Source: CAVSWT01 sp963746735 (GTDB taxonomy: Bacteria > Bacteroidota > Ignavibacteria > Ignavibacteriales > Ignavibacteriaceae). Taken from it: a stretch of 64,000 bases of DNA. The stretch covers positions 1 through 64,000 of the forward strand of contig CAVVCO010000039.1 of the NCBI GenBank assembly GCA_963746735.1, written 5' to 3'. Under the pieces are notes generated by a model, which saw only the letters and a program-made list of their open reading frames with translations, did no database searches and was not told the DNA's origin. The translations under genes were made by a program, and so were the position numbers. Shown piece by piece: positions 18,021 to 26,677 of this stretch; within the stretch, counting starts at the first letter, position 1; each line of letters begins with the position of its first letter.

Positions 18021-20026
18021 TAATAAATTTTCGCTCCACCATTATTATTTTCACAAGTTAAAACACAAATCTGACTTCGATCAATCTTATCTCCAGGATT
18101 AAGAGTTTGTGAAATTACTTTCCCTGAACCTTTAACTTTATATGTAATTCCAAGTTTTGTTAAAACATGTATTGCATCTCTTAATGAATAATTTGAAAGA
18201 TCAGGCATAACTTTTATGTTTTTAAAATCACCTTTTTTAATTTTATTTGTTATTTCGTTATCCGCATGAATAATTTGAATATTTGTTTTCTTATCATAAT
18301 TCTTTAGATCAACAGTTTTATATTCAACTTCCTGCTCCTTAAAATTTTTAATTTGATCTTGAAATAAATCAGGATCGGAGCTGATAATTCTTTCCGAAAT
18401 ATTTTTAAATATTGGAGCTGCTACCATACCGCCGTATCTTCCAACTGAGGGAGAATTCACCAGCACAAAGCAAAGTATCTGCGGATGATCAACAGGGAAG
18501 AAACCAATAAATGAAGAATTATAATCAGACTTTGAATATCTTCCATTAATTAATTTTTGAGATGTACCTGTTTTACCGCCAACTGTTATATAACTTAGTT
18601 TAGCATTTTTTCCGGTTCCATTTTCAACAACTCCAACCATCATCTTTTTAATTTTGTCTGAAGTCTGTTTTGAAATTACTCTTCTAATCTCCTTAGAATC
18701 TAAAGTATTATTTTCTTCCCCATCGGCACTTACAATTTTTTTAATTAGTCTAGGCTGATACAAAATTCCACCATTAATCAATGCACAATAAGCAGTAGCA
18801 ATTTGAAGTGGTGTAACCGACAATTCATAACCATAAGACATAAATGCTTTTGTTAAAGAGCCCCAGCTATTAGGTTTTTTCAATTTTCCCTGTGCTTCTC
18901 CAGGAAGATTTACAGCAGTGTAATTTCCAAATCCAAAGCCGCGTAAATATTTGTAAAATGTATTATCATTTAGTCTTTGTGATAATTTAGCCATACCAAT
19001 ATTACTCGACTGTTCTAAAATTCCATCCACTGTTAAATAAGTGTGTTGATGTGTGTCGGATATAAATACTGATTTGAATTTATATCTTCCATTTTCCACA
19101 TTAAGAAGTTCGTTTTCTTTACATAAATTATTATCAAGCAGGATGGACATACTAATTGATTTAAAAGTTGAACCAGGCTCATAAGTATCCGTGATTGCCC
19201 GATCCCTTCTTTCGGCATCACTGTATTTCCAATATTCATTCGGATCAAAATCACCTAGACTGGCAAGTGCTAAAATCTCACCGTCATTAGGATTCATCAC
19301 TATTCCAATCGCTGAAGTTCCGCCGTATTCATTTAAACCGTTTTGAAGCTCTGCTTCAAGAATCGATTGATATGTTCTACTAATTGTTAAATAAAGATTG
19401 TCACCGGCAACTGCTGCTTTCGTTTCTTTCTCTGAAACTGTAATCATATCACCAATAGCATCTCTTTCAATTAATCTTGTTCCATCTTCACCAGTTAGAA
19501 CACTATCAAAACTTTTTTCAATACCGTTCACACCTTGCAAATCATTATTCACATATCCTAATAAATGAGAAGCTAGTTTATCGTAATAATAAACGCGTGT
19601 CGGCTCTTCACGATAAAATAGTCCACTGACTTTAAAATCTTTTAATTGCAAAGCTTTTTCACTTGGCGCTTTTTTTTCAATACAGATTGTTTTACCAGTG
19701 CTGCTTAATAAATTAGAAAAATAAGCTTGAGGTTTATTAAATACGGCTGAGAATTTTTTTGCAATTTCACTTTTGCCGTTTTTAGAAATCATCCTTAGAT
19801 CAACATAAAACGAAATATCATTTCTATTATATGCAAGAAGAACACTATTGCGATCGTAAATTAATCCTCTATCGGCTTTAATTTTTTCAACTTCAGTCTG
19901 CTGGCGCTGGGCATAAAATTTTAATTCATCGCTTTTAACAATTTGGATATTAACCAGTTTGGCAACGATTGCTGCACAAAAAATAAAAATGAAAATTATA
20001 ACTACAATTGCACGTGAATTACTCAT
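18020..20026 (-). CDS. ftsI: Septal transpeptidase FtsI (PBP) with PASTA domain
   Basis: A 668-residue class B penicillin-binding protein, the septal transpeptidase partner of FtsW. One N-terminal membrane helix (about 7-27) precedes the dimerisation domain, with DRGLIYDRNSVLLA. The catalytic domain has the acyl-Ser motif STFK (286-289), SSN (340-342) and KTGT (485-488). A single PASTA-type domain (about 610-665) ends the protein, with MPDLSNYSLRDAIHVLTKLG. FtsI proteins with a PASTA tail are common outside Proteobacteria. It overlaps ftsL by 8 bp and shares one base with murE. Confidence 0.95.
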   Translation of the reverse strand: MSNSRAIVVIIFIFIFCAAIVAKLVNIQIVKSDELKFYAQRQQTEVEKIKADRGLIYDRNSVLLAYNRNDISFYVDLRMISKNGKSEIAKKFSAVFNKPQAYFSNLLSSTGKTICIEKKAPSEKALQLKDFKVSGLFYREEPTRVYYYDKLASHLLGYVNNDLQGVNGIEKSFDSVLTGEDGTRLIERDAIGDMITVSEKETKAAVAGDNLYLTISRTYQSILEAELQNGLNEYGGTSAIGIVMNPNDGEILALASLGDFDPNEYWKYSDAERRDRAITDTYEPGSTFKSISMSILLDNNLCKENELLNVENGRYKFKSVFISDTHQHTYLTVDGILEQSSNIGMAKLSQRLNDNTFYKYLRGFGFGNYTAVNLPGEAQGKLKKPNSWGSLTKAFMSYGYELSVTPLQIATAYCALINGGILYQPRLIKKIVSADGEENNTLDSKEIRRVISKQTSDKIKKMMVGVVENGTGKNAKLSYITVGGKTGTSQKLINGRYSKSDYNSSFIGFFPVDHPQILCFVLVNSPSVGRYGGMVAAPIFKNISERIISSDPDLFQDQIKNFKEQEVEYKTVDLKNYDKKTNIQIIHADNEITNKIKKGDFKNIKVMPDLSNYSLRDAIHVLTKLGITYKVKGSGKVISQTLNPGDKIDRSQICVLTCENNNGGAKIY

Positions 20027-20348
20027 ACTTACCGTTAATTATATCCGATATTTCCTGAACTTTTTCTTTGCTCACATCAATCTTAATTGAAGGATTATTT
20101 TGCTTAATCATTCCCAATTCATCTTTTGCTATTTCTACTATTCTATCTTCCGAAGAATAATATTGATATTCAGCTATTAAGCTAACCTTAGTATTGTTTT
20201 TTGCATTCAATTTTTCTTCTGCCAAAACTTTTTGCTTTGTCATCACTTCGCATTTCAATTTAATGCTTACATAACCAAGCACTATGACGGCAGCCGTAAT
20301 TAAAAATAAAACAACAACCGCAATTAAAGGTTTTGAACTTTTTTTCAT
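20019..20348 (-). CDS. ftsL: FtsL-like cell division protein
   Basis: A 109-residue bitopic protein: short basic N-terminus, one membrane helix (about 8-28), then a helical heptad-like stretch (about 30-85) ending in EIAKDELGMIKQNNPS, which resembles the FtsL/septum-formation initiator pattern before the C-terminal tail. FtsL pairs with FtsB/FtsQ and activates FtsWI. Sequence identity in this family is very low; the call rests on size, topology and the fixed position between rsmH and ftsI. It overlaps both neighbours (rsmH by 4 bp, ftsI by 8 bp). Confidence 0.8.
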   Translation of the reverse strand: MKKSSKPLIAVVVLFLITAAVIVLGYVSIKLKCEVMTKQKVLAEEKLNAKNNTKVSLIAEYQYYSSEDRIVEIAKDELGMIKQNNPSIKIDVSKEKVQEISDIINGKYE

Positions 20349-21292
20349 ACTCTTTCTGCTGCTCTAAGCTTGGCGCTTCGTGCCCGGATATTATTTTCAA
20401 TTTCCCCCGGTGATGGAGTAACCGGTTTCCTAGTTAAAATTTTTAAGCGCTTCTCCTTATCACATATACACACCGGGTATTCTTTCGGACAAATACAATC
20501 TAAAGTTTCATATTTAAATTGCTCTTTCACTATTCTGTCTTCCAATGAATGATAAGAAAGAATGACAATTCTTCCTCCCGTCTTTAATAACGGAATAGCT
20601 TTTTCTAAAAATATTTTTAAAACATTAAGCTCATCATTCACATAAATACGAAGCGCTTGAAATACCCTGGACAAAGTTTTTATTTGATATTTCTTCGGTG
20701 TTAATTCTAAAATAATATTACTCAACTCTTTAGTCGTTCCAATTTTTTTCTGCGCTCTTATTTGACAAATTCTTCTAGCAATTTTTCTTGAGTTCTTTTC
20801 TTCACCATACTTATAAATTATATTAGCAATATCTTCTTCGGAAAAGGAATTAATTATGTCCGCAGCGCTTACTACTTTTGTTTTGTCCATTCTCAAATCT
20901 AGCTTAGCTTCATTCCTGTAAGTGAATCCAGAATCGGGATTATCAAGTTGGAAAGAGGAAACACCTAGATCTGCAAAAATACCGTCAAAGAACCTGCCTT
21001 CTTTTGAATCAATACCAGCTGATTCAATTTTAGCAATGATATCTATCTGTGAAAAATTATAGTTATAAAGCTTTAATCTTTTTTCATTTTCAAAATTTTT
21101 TTTTGAATGATTAAATGCGTCTTGATCAACATCAGTAGCAATAAGTAATGCATCATCATCCAACTTTTTTAATATCCCAGATGAATGTCCACCGAATCCA
21201 AGGGTGCCATCAAAATAAATTCCGGACTTATTTGTTATTAGGTATTCTAAACTTTCAACAAGTAAAACAGGCTTATGAAGTTCATCAGCCAT
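20345..21292 (-). CDS. rsmH: 16S rRNA (cytosine1402-N4)-methyltransferase RsmH (MraW)
   Basis: RsmH methylates N4 of C1402 in 16S rRNA using S-adenosylmethionine. The 315-residue protein has HKPVLLVESLEYL, the SAM loop DGTLGFGGHSSGIL, FADLGVSSFQLD, RVFQALRIYVNDEL and SYHSLEDRIVK, all RsmH hallmarks. The second gene of the dcw cluster in most bacteria, here 4 bp after mraZ and overlapping ftsL by 4 bp. Confidence 0.96.
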   Translation of the reverse strand: MADELHKPVLLVESLEYLITNKSGIYFDGTLGFGGHSSGILKKLDDDALLIATDVDQDAFNHSKKNFENEKRLKLYNYNFSQIDIIAKIESAGIDSKEGRFFDGIFADLGVSSFQLDNPDSGFTYRNEAKLDLRMDKTKVVSAADIINSFSEEDIANIIYKYGEEKNSRKIARRICQIRAQKKIGTTKELSNIILELTPKKYQIKTLSRVFQALRIYVNDELNVLKIFLEKAIPLLKTGGRIVILSYHSLEDRIVKEQFKYETLDCICPKEYPVCICDKEKRLKILTRKPVTPSPGEIENNIRARSAKLRAAERV

Positions 21293-21296
21293 TTAT

Positions 21297-21731
21297 TTAA
21301 GCCATAACTTTAGCTGCAATTGATTCATAGGTCTCATCCGACTGCTTCAAATACTCTTCATAAACTTTAGGGTTCCATACTTCAATTTTTTTCAACGCAC
21401 CTAATATTAAAACTTCTTTCTCTATTTTAGCATACTCAATTAAATTTTGCGGAATTAAAATTCGGGATTGGGCATCTAGGGTATCGTCGGAAGCATGCTG
21501 CATAATCATTCTAATAAACTTTGCTTCCATAGGATTGAATGGATTTAACTTTAAAAGTTTTTCTTCAAATTGCTGCCATTGATCTTGGGGATAAATATCA
21601 ACACATGCAGCTGTCCCCTGTGTCATTACAAAAGTATCATTAGCTTCAGCAGTTACATGTTTGCGTAATTTTGCCGGAATGCTAATTCTACCTTTTGAAT
21701 CAATAGAGTATGAAAATTGACCTTTAAACAA
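21297..21731 (-). CDS. mraZ: Transcriptional regulator MraZ
   Basis: MraZ is the DNA-binding repressor encoded first in dcw clusters. The 144-residue protein has the two AbrB-like half-sites: SIDSKGRISIPAKLRK (near 10-25) and TLDAQSRILIPQNL (near 80-95). The start is TTG at 21731 with ATAAGGA ending 7 nt upstream; the resulting N-terminus MFKGQFSYSID is the usual one. Three TGGK boxes lie 27-50 bp upstream of the start, so autoregulation of the whole cluster is likely. Confidence 0.94.
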   Translation of the reverse strand: MFKGQFSYSIDSKGRISIPAKLRKHVTAEANDTFVMTQGTAACVDIYPQDQWQQFEEKLLKLNPFNPMEAKFIRMIMQHASDDTLDAQSRILIPQNLIEYAKIEKEVLILGALKKIEVWNPKVYEEYLKQSDETYESIAAKVMA

Positions 21732-21757
21732 TAATTTTTCCTTATTTGGTATTTTTC

Positions 21758-21781
21758 ACCACAATTACCCACTGACCCCCA
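21758..21781 (-). promoter_or_regulatory. MraZ operator: three TGGK boxes at 10-bp spacing
   Basis: Reading the - strand, TGGG (21781-21778), TGGG (21771-21768) and TGGT (21761-21758) recur at exactly 10 bp. This is the spacing known for MraZ targets in other bacteria (TGGGN repeats with 5-nt gaps). They fall between the likely -10 element and the mraZ start, where bound MraZ octamer would block transcription. Box three departs by one base. Confidence 0.7.
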
Positions 21782-21810
21782 AAATAATGGAAAAATTAAA
21801 CGAAAGTCAA
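21782..21810 (-). promoter_or_regulatory. Probable dcw cluster promoter
   Basis: On the - strand TTGACT (21810-21805) is followed after 17 nt by TTATTT (21787-21782). The -35 matches five of six sigma-70 bases; the -10 is weak. The MraZ boxes begin directly downstream. No other promoter-like site was found in the tightly packed cluster. Confidence 0.4.
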
Positions 21811-21911
21811 GAAAAATTTTATCGTTTCAAAATAAAATTTTATTAGATGTGCCTGGTAGTAAATCAAATTTTAAGTAAAATTTGAGTAAATAAAAAATTT
21901 AAAATGAAAAG

Positions 21912-21984
<73 letters not shown>

Positions 21985-21992
21985 TTAATTTA

Positions 21993-22033
21993 AAATAAAA
22001 AAATGGTAAACGTAATATTATCATTTACCATTT
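21993..22033 (-). terminator. Terminator after the COX24-like gene
   Basis: AAATGGTAAA (22001-22010) and TTTACCATTT (22024-22033) form a perfect 10-bp stem with a 13-nt loop. On the - strand the stem runs into a T tract at 22000-21993. It would end the HU/TPR/COX24 transcript before tRNA-Thr. Confidence 0.7.
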
Positions 22034-22056
22034 AATCTTCAAAAGAAATAAAAAAA

Positions 22057-22152
22057 TTATCTAAGTTTTTTCTTATGTCTATTTTTTCTTAATCTTTTTT
22101 TCCTTTTGTGCGTAGACATTTTATGTCGTTTGCGTTTTTTTCCGCAAGGCAT
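22057..22152 (-). CDS. AURKAIP1/COX24 domain miniprotein
   Basis: A 31-residue, very basic protein beginning MPCGKKRKRHKMSTHKRKKR and ending in NRHKKKLR. This matches the tiny AURKAIP1/COX24 (mitochondrial mS38-like) proteins seen in Bacteroidota and Chlorobi, thought to be small-subunit ribosomal proteins. GGAGGTAACC immediately precedes ATG 22150-22152, an almost ideal ribosome site. It follows the zinc-ribbon/TPR gene by 22 bp and is followed by a terminator. Ribosome association is known for relatives and is inferred here. Confidence 0.85.
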   Translation of the reverse strand: MPCGKKRKRHKMSTHKRKKRLRKNRHKKKLR

Positions 22153-22174
22153 GGTTACCTCCTATTTACCTATT

Positions 22175-22921
22175 TTAATGTGATTGTAATAATTCTTTTG
22201 CTCTTTTTCCAACTTCAGAATTTGGATCTATTTCCACGGCTTTCTGAAGCCATTTTTTAGACTCTTCTAAATTTCCAGCTGCTAAGTTAACAATTCCTAA
22301 GTTTAAATGCCCTATCTGGTGGTTAGGATTATATTTTAAAGCTTCTTTCATTTCAGTTATGGCTGTTTTATAATCTTTTAAATTATAGTAACAGACTCCC
22401 ATATCTATCCTAACATCAGCATCGGAAGGTTTGGATTTTAAATACTCCTTGTAATCTTTAATAGCTTTATCGTAAAAACCGGCATCATTCTGTGCATGTG
22501 CTAATTGAAGTACAAGCGCCATATTTTTAGGATCAGATTTAACCTTATCCTGAAGCTCATTAATTTTATTTAAAGCATTAAGATCAACGGCTGGACTTTC
22601 GTTTTGAGTTGGTGCTTGTGTATTTACACTTGAAGTAACAGTTGGTTCTGTAGAATTAAATTGTCCGGATAAAATTAATATAACCGCACCGACAAGCAAA
22701 GCGCCAAGCACAATGATAGATATCGTTTTAACGTCAAGTGTTTTTGCTTGATTTTTCTGTACAGGTTTTTTCGATGTAGCTGGTTGTTGCTTGGGGCTTT
22801 TAATGTTCTTTTCAGGCTTGCTAAATTCCTTTTTAATATTAGTAAGCTCTATGCCGCAATTAGGACAGAATTTAAAATCTCCTTCTAAATTTATCCCGCA
22901 CTCAGGACAAAAATTCGCCAT
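22175..22921 (-). CDS. Zinc-ribbon membrane protein with TPR repeats
   Basis: A 248-residue protein. The N-terminus has two CxxC pairs, CPECG and CPNCG (residues 5-23), a double-cysteine zinc ribbon. A Lys/Pro/Gln linker follows, then one membrane helix (about 65-85) and, from about residue 115, three or more TPR motifs (DPKNMALVLQLAHAQNDAGF, PSDADVRIDMGVCYY, NPNHQIGHLNLGIVNLA). The zinc ribbon would be cytoplasmic and the TPRs on the other side of the membrane. The start overlaps the HU stop by 1 bp, so it is co-transcribed with HU. Partners are unknown. Confidence 0.75.
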   Translation of the reverse strand: MANFCPECGINLEGDFKFCPNCGIELTNIKKEFSKPEKNIKSPKQQPATSKKPVQKNQAKTLDVKTISIIVLGALLVGAVILILSGQFNSTEPTVTSSVNTQAPTQNESPAVDLNALNKINELQDKVKSDPKNMALVLQLAHAQNDAGFYDKAIKDYKEYLKSKPSDADVRIDMGVCYYNLKDYKTAITEMKEALKYNPNHQIGHLNLGIVNLAAGNLEESKKWLQKAVEIDPNSEVGKRAKELLQSH

Positions 22922-23220
22922 CAGCTGCCGACTTTCTCTTTCATTCCTTTATCTACTAATTCTTTAAAGTCTTTGGAGAATTTGAAAGTAGGGACAAAAT
23001 GTTCGGGAACAAAAACTGTTTCACCCGTTTTAGGATTTCTTGCTTGACGTGCATTTTTCTTTTTAACTTTATAGCTTCCGAAACCTCTTATCTCAATTCC
23101 ATTACCATCCTTCAAAGCTTCAATAACAGTTTTAAAAAAACCTTCAATAATTGCTTCGGTCTCTAATTTTGTTAATCCAGTTCCGCCAGCAACCTTATCA
23201 ACTATGTCTGCCTTAGTCAT
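22921..23220 (-). CDS. HU family DNA-binding protein
   Basis: A 99-residue nucleoid protein of the HU/IHF family. The helical N-half (TKADIVDKVAGGTGLTK) is followed by the signature GFGSYKVKKKNARQARNPKT, with the beta arm and the DNA-intercalating Pro in ARNPKTGE. It acts as a dimer that bends DNA. The C-terminus is about 8 residues longer than E. coli HU. It is first in a three-gene set with the TPR protein and the COX24-like miniprotein. Confidence 0.93.
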   Translation of the reverse strand: MTKADIVDKVAGGTGLTKLETEAIIEGFFKTVIEALKDGNGIEIRGFGSYKVKKKNARQARNPKTGETVFVPEHFVPTFKFSKDFKELVDKGMKEKVGS

Positions 23221-23502
23221 GTTTTCACCTGAAGTTTATTAGTGAATAATTTGCTATAGTTTGTATAACTCTTTATAAAATAATGAGATAAATTATTAAA
23301 GATTTCAGAAAAATCAAAGAAAGATTATTAATATTTGATTTGAAACAAACTTTTTTATAAGAAAACCTAAATTCTCAATTCATCTCATTTTGATATACTA
23401 TCTGAAAAATAACAATCAAATATTTGATTTTGGTTTGAATTCTAATCTTTTTTTGCGGTATAAGAATTGAATTTCTAAATGAAAAAATTATAGAGGATTT
23501 AA

Positions 23503-23775
23503 ATGGAATTGGTTCATATCATTTTTTCAATCATGACTGTCGCTTTTATAACTACATTTCTTTTGATTACATTATCGTATCTATCATTCAAAATGAAAGA
23601 ACGAAATAGAGCAAAATCAAATTCATATGATTATAATACAAGTTTAAAACTTCAGCCGGCATTAATAAATCAAAATTCAAGAAAAAATAAAAAACATTTT
23701 GAGGTTTATAATAACCTAAATAAAAACAATGATGGTAAGTTTGAAATAATGAACTTCACGATCTACAAAAATTAA
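23503..23775 (+). CDS. Small single-pass membrane protein
   Basis: A 90-residue protein: one hydrophobic helix (about 5-30; HIIFSIMTVAFITTFLLITL) followed by a basic, Asn/Lys-rich tail without recognisable domains. An AGAGGA ribosome site precedes ATG 23503. It is divergent from HU and followed immediately by a strong hairpin terminator, which supports a stand-alone gene. Family not recognised. Confidence 0.5.
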   Translation: MELVHIIFSIMTVAFITTFLLITLSYLSFKMKERNRAKSNSYDYNTSLKLQPALINQNSRKNKKHFEVYNNLNKNNDGKFEIMNFTIYKN

Positions 23776-23806
23776 AGTTAGATAGACTAATTATCTAACT
23801 TTATTT
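23774..23806 (+). terminator. Terminator after the 90-residue membrane protein
   Basis: AAAGTTAGATA (23774-23784) pairs perfectly with TATCTAACTTT (23792-23802) over a 7-nt loop, then ATTTC. The stem begins at the stop codon of the gene. Confidence 0.65.
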
Positions 23807-24037
23807 CATCTTTCTAATTTGCAAATTTCTTTAATAGTCAGTTTGTAAATTCTTGATCTTTTCTCTTAACAAATAAATATTCACTCCAAAAATAAAATCA
23901 TATTGTGTGCGCTTAAGTTGTATAATTTGATAGGTTAAAAAATTACATAGTGCTTCTCTCATTATTTAACTAACTTCTTTAAATTAAAAGAATATATTTA
24001 ATAATTATCTTTTAAACACATTAAACTAATTTTCAAA

Positions 24038-25475
24038 ATGAATATGATTACAAAAGTTAAAATTTTGCTGCTAATATTTTTGATTTCCTTCCCGATTGGG
24101 GCACAACAAACGGAAAGAGTACCTGATAAGATAAAATTATTTTTTTCTGAAATGATTGATTCTTCAAATGCCGACTTATCAAAATTTGTTGATATTGAAA
24201 GCTTAGAATTATCAAAACGATTGGACATTCATTATGCTGGAGTGAAAAACAAATTTTTACTTTCTTATGAAATTGATCCAAACATTATAGCATGAATAAA
24301 GATAATAAGCTTAAAATATGAACTGACTGCTTCAGATTTAAAAAATGATTTTACAAAAATAGATTTTAATGTTCCGTCAAATAATTACAGCAAAACATAT
24401 TACTTTAAAAATGATAAACTAGTCTCCCCTGTTTTATATTTCACAAGAAATTGGAAGATTTTTATCTCAAAATATTTTAGAGTAAAAGTCAGCAGCCCGG
24501 TTTTATTTAATGAATATTCACTTCGAAAACTTGACAACTTTGTTGATACCATGGTAAAGCTCCTTCAGATAAATAAAGATAGAGTAAACTTATTACAGAA
24601 AGAAAAAATCAATTACATTTTATGCAAGGATGAAAATGAAATTAAAACGATCAGCGGGTTTGACACAAGAGGAATTTATATTTTAGCTTATGATGAAGTA
24701 ATAACCACTTTTAATACTCACTACCACGAGCTTTCACATTTGTTAATGAATTTTAAATTACAAAATCTTCCTCTTTATACTTTGCCGTTCTTCCAGGAAG
24801 GATTTGCAGTAGCTGTCGGAGGACGAGGTGGAATTGGAAGAAACATTTTATTGAACATCGGGTATTTTTTAGAGAAGTCGAATTATTTAAAGTTTAACTC
24901 CATACTTTCAAAAAAGGACTTTGTTTCTGAAAATGCTTCAATGGCATATCCTGCTGCAGGGCTTTATAATTATTTCTTGATATCCAATTACGGAATTAAC
25001 AGTTACATAAAATTATATTTGAAATACTAGCGGCAGTGCAGAACAAGTTGACGAATTAGATTCCTTCTAAAATATTTTCCTTCCGCCTATAGAAGCTTAT
25101 GAAAAATTCTTAAATGATTTTGGTGACAAAGCAACTGTTAAAATTCATGAGACTGATAATGATAGTTATTACCACTTCAAAGTCAGAACTAATTTATTAT
25201 TGTCTACAAAAGACAAAATAAAAAATTATGTAAGCAAAAAATTTGTTGAACAGTTTCCTAACATTAATTATCAGGGACAAAAGTATTTAATCACTGCTGA
25301 TAAAAATGAAGTGAATATTTACAATCTTTATACGAATTCTTTGATTGCATCATACACAATGGGTTTTACAATCGATGCAGAATCTGTTCCAATTGAAGAT
25401 GGATATTTTTCTTTTTACGTAAAGAAAGATGTGTTTGATGAAAATAAAAGTGAATTAACTTCTTCGGAATTTTAG
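24038..25475 (+). pseudogene. Secreted HExxH metallopeptidase-like protein, decayed
   Basis: A former gene of about 475 codons. It begins with a signal peptide (MITKVKILLLIFLISFPIGA). The zinc-binding HExxH is seen in THYHELSHLLMNF at about 24718-24756, and FFQEGFAVAVGG may carry the third ligand; this is the plan of gluzincin (peptidase MA-like) families. Lesions: in-frame TGA at 24293-24295, a one-base frame change near 25025-25030 and an in-frame TAA at 25068-25070, near which the frame appears to slip again. Unlike the other broken genes here, several separate lesions suggest real decay, although sequencing error cannot be excluded. Confidence 0.65.
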
Positions 25476-25477
25476 AT

Positions 25478-25557
25478 TGTCATTCCGGGCTTGATCCGGA
25501 ATCTCAAATGTGAATATAAATAATTAAAAAAGATGCTGAAACAAGTTCAGCATGACA
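25478..25557. repeat. Palindromic repeat with two inner hairpins
   Basis: Outer arms TGTCAT (25478-25483) and ATGACA (25552-25557) enclose hairpin TTCCGG/CCGGAA (25483-25488 and 25496-25501) and hairpin TGCTGAA/TTCAGCA (25534-25540 and 25546-25552). The arrangement, one outer stem and two inner hairpins, is the same as in the element at 81-154. It sits between the stop of the decayed peptidase (25475) and the convergent stop of the IMPDH-like gene, where it could also act as a bidirectional terminator. Confidence 0.65.
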
Positions 25558-25565
25558 CATAACTT

Positions 25566-26586
25566 TTACGCTTTCGGCAATCTTTCCAAATAAGAACTGT
25601 TACTCAATACAGCAAAGGTTTCTGTTTTTCTTAATTCATCAAGCGTAAAGCAATTCATATAACTCATCGAGCTTCTTAATCCATCGGAAATACCATCAAT
25701 TACATTTTTAACCACACCTTTATATGCAACCATTGTTTCTTCACCTTCAATAAATTCGTTACGCATTTTAACACCGAAGGAAGCAGAGCCTCTGTATTTT
25801 TTCCAAAGCTGACCATTATATTTAATTACTTCCCCGGGGGTTTCGCGAGTTCCCGAAAGCATTCTTCCCAACATAACCACATCTGCTCCGAGGGCAATGG
25901 CTTTTGCAATATCACCTGAGCTTTTTATTCCGCCGTCGGCAATAATTTTAATATCTACTTTTTTTGCTTCACGTGCCGTTAAAACATTAAGCAAAGAAGA
26001 AACTTGTCCAATTCCAATCCCGGTTTGAATTGATGTAGTACAAACACTGCCGCTTCCGATTCCCACTCTCACTGCATCTGCTCCGGCATCAACTAATTGA
26101 TTAAGAGTTGCACCGTGCGCAATATTACCAACAATTAATTTTGCGTCTTTAAATTCCTTTTTTACTTCTTCAGTTTTGTAAAGCACTTCATTGTTGTTTG
26201 CATTAGCAGTATCAATACAAATCAAATATTTTTTTTCAACAAGTCTTTCAACTTCTTTTAATTCAGTTGTCAACCCGATTGAAACCGCTTTAATTTTATT
26301 TGAGTTGGCCTCATCATGTAAAATCCTATCAATAGAAGTATCAAATCGGTTTAAGAATTCCAATGCAGCCTAATTCACTTAAAGCTTTTGCCATATCAAC
26401 GCCAGTCACTGTGTCCATTGGACTTGAAACGACCGGGACAGTTAATTCCAACCCTAGAAAATTATGTTTTGTACTTGCTTCTGTTCTGCTTTTAATTCGT
26501 GATACTTCCGTTGGCACCAAACTTATATCATCGTAAGTCAATGATTGATGGTATTCGTTTAATTCTTTTTTCGAGTAAATCTTCAT
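25566..26586 (-). pseudogene. IMP dehydrogenase/GMP reductase family protein, frameshifted
   Basis: The joined frames give about 340 residues of an IMPDH/GMPR TIM barrel. The N-part, with LTYDDISLVP and TVPVVSSPMDTVTG, ends near 26350. The C-part holds the catalytic Cys loop VGIGSGSVCTTS, the phosphate-binding ADGGIKSSGDIAKA and the flap. There is no CBS pair. That size fits GMP reductase (GMP to IMP) or a CBS-less IMPDH; I cannot choose. Removing one base near 26345-26358 restores GIGILNRFD. The start is ATG 26586; a longer TTG start at 26601 is less likely. An assembly indel is the probable cause. Confidence 0.8.
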
Positions 26587-26677
26587 TTTAAATTCTTTCA
26601 ATTAGTATTTGTTTCAGATTTATAAAAATTAGTTAGGCATAATTATAGATTTTTTATATATCATCTTAAATAATATT

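Noticed and set aside
24293..24295. In-frame TGA in the HExxH gene read as a recoded codon (Trp or Sec)
   Set aside because: TGA serves as a normal stop in many genes here (for example at the murG and mraY ends), no SECIS-like element was seen, and the gene carries further lesions downstream.
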